A DNA stretch of 11,893 bases from Bacilli bacterium (lineage in GTDB: Bacteria > Bacillota_I > Bacilli_A > RF39 > UBA660): contig JAQUEG010000007.1 in NCBI GenBank assembly GCA_028685275.1, positions 1 to 11,893 of the forward strand, in the 5' to 3' direction. Below the pieces are notes generated by a model. It was not told the DNA's origin. It saw only the letters and a program-made list of their open reading frames with translations, and ran no database searches. Position numbers and translations under genes: made by a program. Within the stretch, counting starts at the first letter, position 1. Each line of letters begins with the position of its first letter. Positions 7,206 through 11,893 of this stretch are shown here, piece after piece.

Positions 7206-7916
7206 ATGGAACGATTACAAAAAGCTATTGCTGATGCTGGTTACACATCAAGGCGAAAAGCGGAAGAACTAATTATTAATGGTAAAGTTCAAGTTAATGG
7301 GAAAATAGTAACTAAATTAGGAACGAAGGTTACTACTAATGATGATATTGTTGTTGAGGGAAAACTTTTAAAGAAGGCTTCGAAAGTACATTATCTTTTT
7401 TATAAGCCGAGAGGAGTTATTTCTTCAACGTCTGATGACAAAGGACGAAAAACGATAATTGATTACTTTGATACTAATAAACGTCTTTATCCAGTTGGCC
7501 GTTTAGATTATGATGCTTCTGGTATAATTATGGTTACTAATGATGGCGAATTTGCTAATTATATTATGCATCCAAGTAATAATATTACTAAAACTTATAT
7601 TGTTAAATTAAATGGAATTATTAATGGTGAAGCAATTAATAAATTAAAAATGGGAATCATACTAGATAATTCTAAAAGTATTGCTTTACGTGTGAAATTA
7701 AAACAAAAAAACCAACAAAAAAACACTTCGCTTGTTGAAATTGTTATTCAAGAAGGGAAAAATCATCAAATTAAAAGAATGTTTGAAGCAGTTGGCTATT
7801 CTGTTATTAAATTAAAAAGGGAAAAAATTGCCTTTCTTGATTTAAAAGGATTACGATCAGGTCAATATCGTGAAATTACTAAAAAAGAACTTAAGCAGTT
7901 ATATAAAAAAGACTAA
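7206..7916 (+). CDS. rluB: 23S rRNA pseudouridine synthase, RluB/RsuA family
   Basis: Converts a uridine in 23S rRNA (U2605 in E. coli numbering for RluB) to pseudouridine. An N-terminal S4 RNA-binding domain (about 1-60, MERLQKAIADAGYTSRRKAE) is followed by the catalytic domain with YKPRGVISS (66-74), the catalytic Asp101 in VGRLDYDASGIIMVTNDGEF, and the closing QEGKNHQIKRMFEAVG block. The motif has Ala where RLDYDTSG is most common. I chose ATG at 7206 because GGTG (7197-7200) lies 5 nt before it and the protein then begins with the S4 domain; the in-frame TTG at 7152 lies between the likely -35 and -10 and would add 18 residues of no known domain. Length 236 aa is normal. The gene follows spmB as in B. 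subtilis (ypuL). RsuA/RluE-type specificity cannot be fully excluded. Confidence 0.93.
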   Translation: MERLQKAIADAGYTSRRKAEELIINGKVQVNGKIVTKLGTKVTTNDDIVVEGKLLKKASKVHYLFYKPRGVISSTSDDKGRKTIIDYFDTNKRLYPVGRLDYDASGIIMVTNDGEFANYIMHPSNNITKTYIVKLNGIINGEAINKLKMGIILDNSKSIALRVKLKQKNQQKNTSLVEIVIQEGKNHQIKRMFEAVGYSVIKLKREKIAFLDLKGLRSGQYREITKKELKQLYKKD

Positions 7917-7930
7917 TTATTAGTCTTTTT
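7906..7930. terminator. Bidirectional terminator between rluB and the ferredoxin gene
   Basis: A perfect 11-bp inverted repeat, AAAAAGACTAA and TTAGTCTTTTT, is separated by the 3-nt loop TTA. It gives a T run on both strands and can serve both convergent genes. The rluB stop (7914-7916) and the ferredoxin stop (7920-7922, minus strand) both lie inside the hairpin. Confidence 0.85.
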
Positions 7931-8111
7931 CGATTGCATCAGTGGGGCAACTTTCTAATGCTTCCATTGCGCATCCCTCTATGCTTTCATCAATGTTATT
8001 ATCAGTTTTAACACCTGCAAAACCATCATCATCAATAGTAAATATTTCAGGACAAATGCTTACACACGCACCACAACCAATACAAAGGTTTTTATTTACA
8101 TTAAATTTCAT
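7920..8111 (-). CDS. Single-cluster [4Fe-4S] ferredoxin
   Basis: A 63-aa soluble electron carrier. The cluster-binding pattern is C10-I-G-C13-G-A-C16, with the fourth ligand C55 in the ESCPTDAI motif. Two further cysteines, C20 (in ICPEIF) and C47 (in GCAMEA), sit where the Thermotoga maritima ferredoxin has its structural disulfide, so one [4Fe-4S] cluster is expected rather than two. The protein is acidic. The start is supported by AAGGAGGT (8123-8116 on the minus strand) 4 nt before ATG. It is transcribed alone, facing rluB, from a divergent promoter region shared with the gene at 8241. No dedicated partner enzyme is adjacent, so its redox partner cannot be named. Confidence 0.95.
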   Translation of the reverse strand: MKFNVNKNLCIGCGACVSICPEIFTIDDDGFAGVKTDNNIDESIEGCAMEALESCPTDAIEKD

Positions 8112-8132
8112 TGGGACCTCCTTATTTATTTA

Positions 8133-8161
8133 ATTATATAATTATAAAAATTAAAAAGCAA
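8133..8161 (-). promoter_or_regulatory. Candidate promoter for the ferredoxin gene
   Basis: On the minus strand, TTGCTT (8161-8156) is followed after 17 nt by a consensus TATAAT (8138-8133). A start near 8126 would leave a leader of about 15 nt. The -35 is weak (3 of 6), and a second TATAAT at 8146-8141 lacks a -35 at good spacing. The region is very AT-rich, so chance matches are likely. Confidence 0.4.
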
Positions 8162-8189
8162 TATAAGTAAGAAAAAATGGCAATAAGTG

Positions 8190-8218
8190 TTCAAAAAAAA
8201 TAAAATATATGGTATTAT
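8190..8218 (+). promoter_or_regulatory. Candidate extended -10 promoter for the 8241 gene cluster
   Basis: TTCAAA (8190-8195, 4 of 6 to TTGACA) and TATTAT (8213-8218, 5 of 6) are 17 nt apart, with TG at 8210-8211 forming an extended -10. The expected start near 8225 lies just before the ribosome-binding site GGAGTGA (8228-8234). It looks SigA-like; I see no clear SigE, SigF, SigG or SigK box here. Confidence 0.5.
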
Positions 8219-8240
8219 TTAAGCAATGGAGTGATACGGT

Positions 8241-9047
8241 ATGAAAACAAGAATAGAAAAGTATCATAAGAATAGTAATTTAAAGCGTACGCAAAAAAAC
8301 GATCATTTATATGAAAAATTATATGAAATTGATTCAACACCAGTAGAAGTTGAATTACTTGATAATGTTAAAGAAATAGATATTTCGAAAATAAAAGAAA
8401 TGATTGATAATCGGGAAGAATATAAAAGTATGCAGAAATATCGTCAAATAGTAAAAACGGAAGATGCTGAAACGGAACCTACATATGATATTTATGAAGA
8501 TATTGAAAATAAAATGTATGATATTAATAATATATTAGAAAAAGCTAAAAGTAAGCGGGATCCTGAGAATGAAGCAGGAAAGAAATTACGTAATACTCAA
8601 TATAATATATTATCTAAATTAGATTTAAATGAGGCAATAAAAGAGCAAGAAGAAGATGCAGAAATAGAAGAAATGGTTACTGATTTTTTTACTCATAGTG
8701 GTGATTTATCAAAATTAATAGAAAAAGAAGATGAAATTGAAGTTGATAAATCAGGTGATTTATTTTCTTCTTTAAAATCAAATAATGAGAATACAGTATT
8801 AACAGAACCAATAAAAAATGAACAAATAAAAAATAAAGAAGCAAAAGATGAGGCTGAGTTAATGAAGGATAACAGTTTTTATACTAATGTTCATTCATTT
8901 GTTAAGGAAGATTTTGAAGAATTACAACATTTACAAGGAGTAGTTAAAAAGAATAATAAATTAATTAAAATTATGATTACGATTTTAATTATATCAATTA
9001 TAGTTCTTTTAGTGTTATTTGCTATAAATATATTTGATTTAATTTAA
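8241..9047 (+). CDS. Acidic tail-anchored membrane protein, unknown
   Basis: A 268-aa protein I do not recognise. It has no signal peptide. The N-terminus is basic (MKTRIEKYHK, then NLKRTQKN to 20), and the bulk (25-230) is rich in Glu, Asp and Lys and probably helical or partly disordered. A single hydrophobic segment (about 242-264, IMITILIISIIVLLVLFAI) sits four residues from the C-terminus after a basic KKNNK. This predicts a cytoplasmic protein held in the membrane by its tail. Residues 92-127 (YDINNILEKAKSKR ... LRNTQYNILSKL) look like an ordered, possibly conserved module; SGDL occurs twice (153-156 and 171-174). The start is supported by GGAGTGA 6 nt upstream. yunB follows after 36 nt on the same strand, suggesting a shared transcript. 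No function can be assigned; a role in envelope or sporulation is only inferred from neighbours. Confidence 0.85.
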   Translation: MKTRIEKYHKNSNLKRTQKNDHLYEKLYEIDSTPVEVELLDNVKEIDISKIKEMIDNREEYKSMQKYRQIVKTEDAETEPTYDIYEDIENKMYDINNILEKAKSKRDPENEAGKKLRNTQYNILSKLDLNEAIKEQEEDAEIEEMVTDFFTHSGDLSKLIEKEDEIEVDKSGDLFSSLKSNNENTVLTEPIKNEQIKNKEAKDEAELMKDNSFYTNVHSFVKEDFEELQHLQGVVKKNNKLIKIMITILIISIIVLLVLFAINIFDLI

Positions 9048-9083
9048 TATAAATATCTATCATATATATTATTAGGTGATATG

Positions 9084-9842
9084 ATGAAAAAAATAAGATT
9101 AAAGAAACAACGACCACATAAAAAAATTAATTTTTTAGTATTAGTCGTTGTTTTTATTTTTGTCTTCATTGTTTTATTATTAAATTATATTAATAACAAG
9201 GTGTCACCCATTTTGCTTAATTTTGCTGAAATTGAAACAACTAAATTAGCTAATTTAATTATTAATCGAGCGATTAATCGGCAGGTTGCTAATGCTATAA
9301 ATATGGAAGAAATGTTTGTTGTCATTAAAAATGATGACGGTGAAATTCAAACTATTGATTTTAATCCAGCAATCGTTAATAAAATATTAAGTACAACTAC
9401 TAATACCATTCAAATTTATTTAAAAGCAATTGAACAAGGTAATATTGATTTAATTGAACTGCCAGAGGAAATACTAATTGAATATGATAAAGAAAAATTA
9501 AAAAAGGGAATTATTTATGAAATTCCTTTTGGGGCAGCAACCGGCAATATCTTTTTATCAAATTTAGGACCTAAAATTCCGGTGCGAATGGGTCTAATTG
9601 GTAGTGTTGTTAGTAATATTAATACAAAACTTAATCAATATGGTATTAATAATGTATTAGTGGAAGTAAATATAAAAATAGAAGTAGCGGAACAAGTAAA
9701 TTTACCATTTATGTCAAAACGTGTTAATATTCGAACCGATGTTCCTTTAGCACTAAAAGTAATACAAGGTAAGATCCCACTTTATTATCAGGGAACTGGA
9801 ATTGAAAAAAATTCATCTATTTTAGCATTACCTATAGAATAA
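9084..9842 (+). CDS. yunB: Sporulation protein YunB
   Basis: Homologue of B. subtilis YunB, a SigE-controlled protein needed for normal spore formation whose biochemical role is unknown. A basic N-terminus is followed by one transmembrane helix (about 16-38), so the rest should lie outside the mother-cell membrane. The family-typical C-terminal half is clear: GNIFLSNLGPKIPVRMGLIG (near 154-173), KLNQYGINNVLVEV, LPFMSKRVNIRTDVPLALKVIQGKIPLYY. Two ATG codons are adjacent (9081, 9084); I prefer 9084 because AGGTGA (9074-9079) is 4 nt away, matching the spacing of neighbouring genes, whereas 9081 leaves almost none. Length 252 aa is normal. It lies between the tail-anchored protein and the S41 protease on one strand. 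I see no convincing SigE promoter in the 36-nt gap. Confidence 0.92.
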   Translation: MKKIRLKKQRPHKKINFLVLVVVFIFVFIVLLLNYINNKVSPILLNFAEIETTKLANLIINRAINRQVANAINMEEMFVVIKNDDGEIQTIDFNPAIVNKILSTTTNTIQIYLKAIEQGNIDLIELPEEILIEYDKEKLKKGIIYEIPFGAATGNIFLSNLGPKIPVRMGLIGSVVSNINTKLNQYGINNVLVEVNIKIEVAEQVNLPFMSKRVNIRTDVPLALKVIQGKIPLYYQGTGIEKNSSILALPIE

Positions 9843-9893
9843 TTATTAAAGATATGATAATATTATAAAAGACAATAATGATAGGAGCGTGTT

Positions 9894-11120
9894 ATGATGT
9901 TAAAAAGATTTATAAAAAAACGTAATGAAAACAATAAGGAAACAACAGGGTTTCGCTTATTAGAAGTAATTATAATTATGATAATTTGTATTTTGTTTGG
10001 GATGACAAGTACTTTATATGTAATGTATCCTCATTTAGAAAAAAGAAATAATAAAACGGAAATTAATGAAGATTTTAAGGAAATTGCTAGTGTTTTTGAA
10101 ATTGTAACTAATAATTATTATGAAGAAGTAGATAAAAATGCTTTAAAAGAAGCAGCAATTGAAGGGATGCTAAAATATTTAGGTGATAATAATACATATT
10201 ATTTTGATGAAGGAGAAAAAAATGATTTTGATGAGCGAATGAATGGTGAATATCACGGAATTGGGGTTGAACTAGTGACCGATATTAATGGTGATAGTAT
10301 TATTGTTAATGTTTTTCCAAACACACCTGCTTATGAAAACGGTTTAAAAGTTGGTGATGTAATTAAGGCAGTTGATGATCAGGATGCAACTAAAATGACT
10401 AGCGCCGATATTGCTTCATATATTAAGGAAAGTGATATTAAATCAGTAGATCTTAAAATTGAACGTAACAAAGAAATTATTGAAGTAAATATTGCTAAAC
10501 AAAAAGTTATTATCAATTCAGTTACATCAGATATTTTTGAAAGAAAAAATAAAAAAATTGGATATCTTAATATTTCTGTTTTTGCCATTAATACTTATCA
10601 ACAATTTCGTAATGAAGTAATTAGTTTAGAGGAAGCTGGTGTTGATTCGTTTATTATTGATGTTCGTAGTAATGCGGGTGGTTATTTAGATATAGTTGTT
10701 GATATGATCGAAATGTTTTTAGAAGAGGAACAAATTGTTTATCAAATGGAAGCTAATAATGAAATAACTACTTATTATGATAAAACAGAAGAAGCTAGAG
10801 ATTCTTCAGTTGTAGTTTTAATTAATGAACAAAGTGCATCAGCGTCAGAAATTTTAGCAGCTGCTTTTAAAGAGATATATGGTTCGGAAATAGTAGGTGT
10901 TAAGTCTTTTGGAAAAGGTACAGTACAAGAAACAAGAGAATTAGAAAATGGTGGTATGATAAAAATTACTACCCAAAAGTGGTTGACACCAAATGGTAAT
11001 TCGATTGAAAAAGAAGGAATTGAACCTACGTTTGAAATCCAAATGGATGAAAAATATTATAAAAATCCAACTTATGAAAATGATAATCAATTACAAAAAG
11101 CGCTTAGTTTAATAAAATAA
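9894..11120 (+). CDS. Membrane-anchored C-terminal processing protease (S41, CtpA/CtpB type)
   Basis: Carboxyl-terminal processing serine protease. Order: cytoplasmic basic tail, one transmembrane helix (about 22-45), a helical cap region (60-115), a PDZ domain (about 118-200, GIGVELV ... NTPAYENGLKVGDVI), then the S41 core with IGYLNISVF (222-230). The catalytic dyad is S316 in SASASEILAAA and K341 in GKGTVQ, with Q345 at the usual spacing (25 and 4 residues, as in E. coli Tsp). The protease should act on the outer face of the membrane. In B. subtilis, CtpB cleaves SpoIVFA to help activate SigK during sporulation; linkage to yunB favours a sporulation role, but CtpA-like housekeeping use is possible. 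At 408 aa it is shorter than B. subtilis CtpB. AGGAG (9883-9887) is 6 nt before ATG 9894; ATG 9897 is an alternative. Confidence 0.94.
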   Translation: MMLKRFIKKRNENNKETTGFRLLEVIIIMIICILFGMTSTLYVMYPHLEKRNNKTEINEDFKEIASVFEIVTNNYYEEVDKNALKEAAIEGMLKYLGDNNTYYFDEGEKNDFDERMNGEYHGIGVELVTDINGDSIIVNVFPNTPAYENGLKVGDVIKAVDDQDATKMTSADIASYIKESDIKSVDLKIERNKEIIEVNIAKQKVIINSVTSDIFERKNKKIGYLNISVFAINTYQQFRNEVISLEEAGVDSFIIDVRSNAGGYLDIVVDMIEMFLEEEQIVYQMEANNEITTYYDKTEEARDSSVVVLINEQSASASEILAAAFKEIYGSEIVGVKSFGKGTVQETRELENGGMIKITTQKWLTPNGNSIEKEGIEPTFEIQMDEKYYKNPTYENDNQLQKALSLIK

Positions 11121-11152
11121 AAAAAACCTCATTATAAAAATGAGGTTTTTTT
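11121..11152. terminator. Bidirectional terminator between the S41 protease and the coat genes
   Basis: AAAAAACCTCAT (11121-11132) pairs with ATGAGGTTTTTT (11140-11151) around the 7-nt loop TATAAAA. There are T runs on both strands. It begins right after the protease stop and ends 3 nt before the minus-strand coat gene stop at 11155, so it can serve both convergent transcripts. Confidence 0.9.
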
Positions 11153-11154
11153 AA

Positions 11155-11475
11155 TTATTGATTTGGTAATTCATTTATTTTATCCTGATATTCATTTAAT
11201 TCAGTTGTTATTTTATTGGCGTCAGCTTTTTCTAATTTATACCATCCTTTTTTAAATGAGAGATTAAATAAATCACGGGCACATTGTTTAGATTCACTAA
11301 ATATCTTAAACAGTTCATTATATAATTGATCATTACTTACTTCGTTTAAGGCAATTGAATAATTATTCGACATATTTTTTTCGGTTGTTAATATATCATT
11401 TAAATAATCACAATCATTCATATCTTGATTTTTTGGAACGGCTTGTTCTGGGTTTTGTACTTTATTATTATTCAT
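11155..11475 (-). CDS. CotF-like spore coat protein
   Basis: A 106-aa protein of the Coat F family, ferritin-like helical proteins associated with the spore coat. After a polar, probably flexible N-terminus (1-18) come two helices: about 20-46 (MNDCDYLNDILTTEKNMSNNY, then SIALNEVSN) and 48-73, followed by the family-typical KKGWYKLEKAD (75-85). The protein lacks a signal peptide, as expected for coat proteins made in the mother cell. AAGGAG (11487-11482 on the minus strand) gives 6 nt to ATG and begins within the stop codon of the upstream coat gene. The two genes are 10 nt apart, so they are one operon. The exact coat layer and partner are unknown; the gene symbol is left empty because many CotF paralogues exist. 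Confidence 0.85.
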   Translation of the reverse strand: MNNNKVQNPEQAVPKNQDMNDCDYLNDILTTEKNMSNNYSIALNEVSNDQLYNELFKIFSESKQCARDLFNLSFKKGWYKLEKADANKITTELNEYQDKINELPNQ

Positions 11476-11485
11476 AATTTTCTCC

Positions 11486-11683
11486 TTATCTTAAAAAGTT
11501 TAAAATAAAATTATAATGGTTTGTATGCATCAACGCCACATTTTCAATTATTGTTTTTACTTCTTCATCTTGAACATGGCTTAAATAATGATTGGCTTTC
11601 TTAGCGGCAACTAAATTCCAATTAAGCATATCTTTAATATAATCTAAATCTTTAGTTGAAATCATTGCTGGGACCTTATCCAT
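11486..11683 (-). CDS. Small helical spore-coat-associated protein
   Basis: A 65-aa protein predicted to be nearly all helix: STKDLDYIKDMLNWNLVAAK (9-28) then KANHYLSHVQDEEVKTIIEN (29-48) and HTNHYNFILNFL (53-64). The pattern of a first helix, an Asp-Glu turn and a second helix with H-x2-H-Y resembles the small proteins often encoded next to CotF and distantly related to ferritin-like coat proteins. It is the first gene of the operon with the CotF-like gene. An excellent ribosome-binding site AAAGGAGG (11697-11690) lies 6 nt before ATG. Small size and matching context support a real gene; the coat role is inferred from similarity of pattern and from the neighbour. Confidence 0.75.
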   Translation of the reverse strand: MDKVPAMISTKDLDYIKDMLNWNLVAAKKANHYLSHVQDEEVKTIIENVALMHTNHYNFILNFLR

Positions 11684-11764
11684 AAATAACCTCCTTTATC
11701 AAATAGTATTGGCAATCTTAATATAAATATACAAATGTTTTACTAAAATACAGTTTATTTTTTG

Positions 11765-11790
11765 TTTAATATGCATATAATATTATGTGT
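11765..11790 (-). promoter_or_regulatory. Possible sporulation-type promoter of the coat operon
   Basis: On the minus strand, CATATTAAA (11773-11765) resembles the mother-cell SigK -10 (CATANNNTA) with one mismatch, and an AC (11790-11789) lies 15 nt upstream as in SigK -35 boxes. Its first seven bases also fit the looser SigF/SigG -10 (CATNNTA), but no GNATA -35 is seen. The leader would be about 70 nt. The surrounding DNA is extremely AT-rich, so this is a weak call made mainly because coat genes need such a promoter. Confidence 0.2.
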
Positions 11791-11815
11791 ATCTAAGCAT
11801 TGAATAATTAAGATG

Positions 11816-11864
11816 TTGACACTTTTTGCAAAAAAATAAAAAAAATTGACAAAAGTTGTTGACA
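11816..11864 (+). repeat. Three TTGACA hexamers upstream of the rightward promoter
   Basis: TTGACA occurs at 11816-11821, 11846-11851 and 11859-11864. The first and third share the longer GTTGACAC, 43 bp apart. Only the third has a -10 at correct spacing. The other two may be chance, decoy -35 boxes or part of an operator. Confidence 0.45.
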
Positions 11865-11887
11865 CATTCCTTTTAATTTGTTATATT
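11859..11887 (+). promoter_or_regulatory. Strong SigA promoter firing rightward out of the window
   Basis: A perfect -35 TTGACA (11859-11864), a 17-nt spacer, and TATATT (11882-11887, 5 of 6) are preceded by TG at 11879-11880 (extended -10). An A-rich tract (11830-11845) upstream could act as an UP element. Transcription would begin around 11894, just past the window edge, so the gene it serves is not visible. Confidence 0.75.
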
Positions 11888-11893
11888 AGACAT

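Noticed and set aside
7942..8133. Plus-strand open frame opposite the ferredoxin gene
   Set aside because: It mirrors the cysteine-rich ferredoxin on the other strand, which has a clear family motif and ribosome-binding site.
9048..9083. CATATATA at 9061 as a SigE -10 for yunB
   Set aside because: It lacks a -35 at 14 nt, and the transcript would start within the ribosome-binding site.
11769..11778. Palindrome ATATGCATAT as an operator
   Set aside because: A 10-nt AT-rich palindrome is expected by chance in this sequence and there is no second copy.
11846..11864. Tandem GTCAA elements (minus strand) as a CtsR operator
   Set aside because: The repeat offset is 13 nt rather than the 10 nt of CtsR heptads, and the flanking A residues do not fit.
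1..11893. tRNA genes, riboswitch or T-box leaders, CRISPR arrays, insertion sequences
   Set aside because: Gaps between genes are short (the longest is about 210 nt at the right edge), and none shows such structure; asnS has no leader because it follows gatB by 9 nt.

Overview
The window is a compact, AT-rich, gene-dense piece of a low-GC Gram-positive (Firmicutes/Bacilli-type) chromosome from an organism that carries endospore genes. Evidence for this is the dacB-spmA-spmB spore-cortex/core-dehydration block, a YunB homologue, an S41 protease of the CtpB type, a CotF-like coat pair, and Shine-Dalgarno sites complementary to a Bacillus-type 16S tail. TGA is used as a stop (gatB, dacB and spmA all end in TGA, the last two at overlaps), so this is not a code-4 mollicute. 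I cannot name the genus; an uncultured gut Bacilli lineage is a plausible guess.

Layout. (1) 1-4905, plus strand: the last codons of gatC, then gatA, gatB, asnS and a small unknown lipoprotein, tightly packed and closed by a hairpin terminator. Together they supply Gln-tRNA(Gln) by transamidation and Asn-tRNA(Asn) directly. (2) 4955-7135: dacB-spmA-spmB, coupled by overlap or near-abutment, for cortex peptidoglycan trimming and spore core dehydration. (3) 7206-7916: rluB, a 23S rRNA pseudouridine synthase, with its own SigA-like promoter. The gene order dacB-spmA-spmB-rluB is the same as in Bacillus subtilis. (4) A bidirectional terminator whose stem contains both stop codons separates rluB from a minus-strand single-cluster ferredoxin (7920-8111). 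(5) 8241-11120, plus strand: an unrecognised acidic tail-anchored protein, yunB, and a membrane-anchored S41 PDZ protease, closed by a second bidirectional terminator. (6) 11155-11683, minus strand: two small helical spore-coat-like proteins in an operon. (7) 11684-11893: a divergent control region with three TTGACA hexamers; the last belongs to a near-consensus extended -10 promoter firing out of the window.

No mobile elements, CRISPR arrays, tRNA or rRNA genes were seen. Most genes are recognisable housekeeping or sporulation genes. The least explained items are the tail-anchored protein at 8241-9047, the lipoprotein at 4354-4905, the question of how dacB is transcribed immediately behind a terminator, and the promoter region at the right edge.
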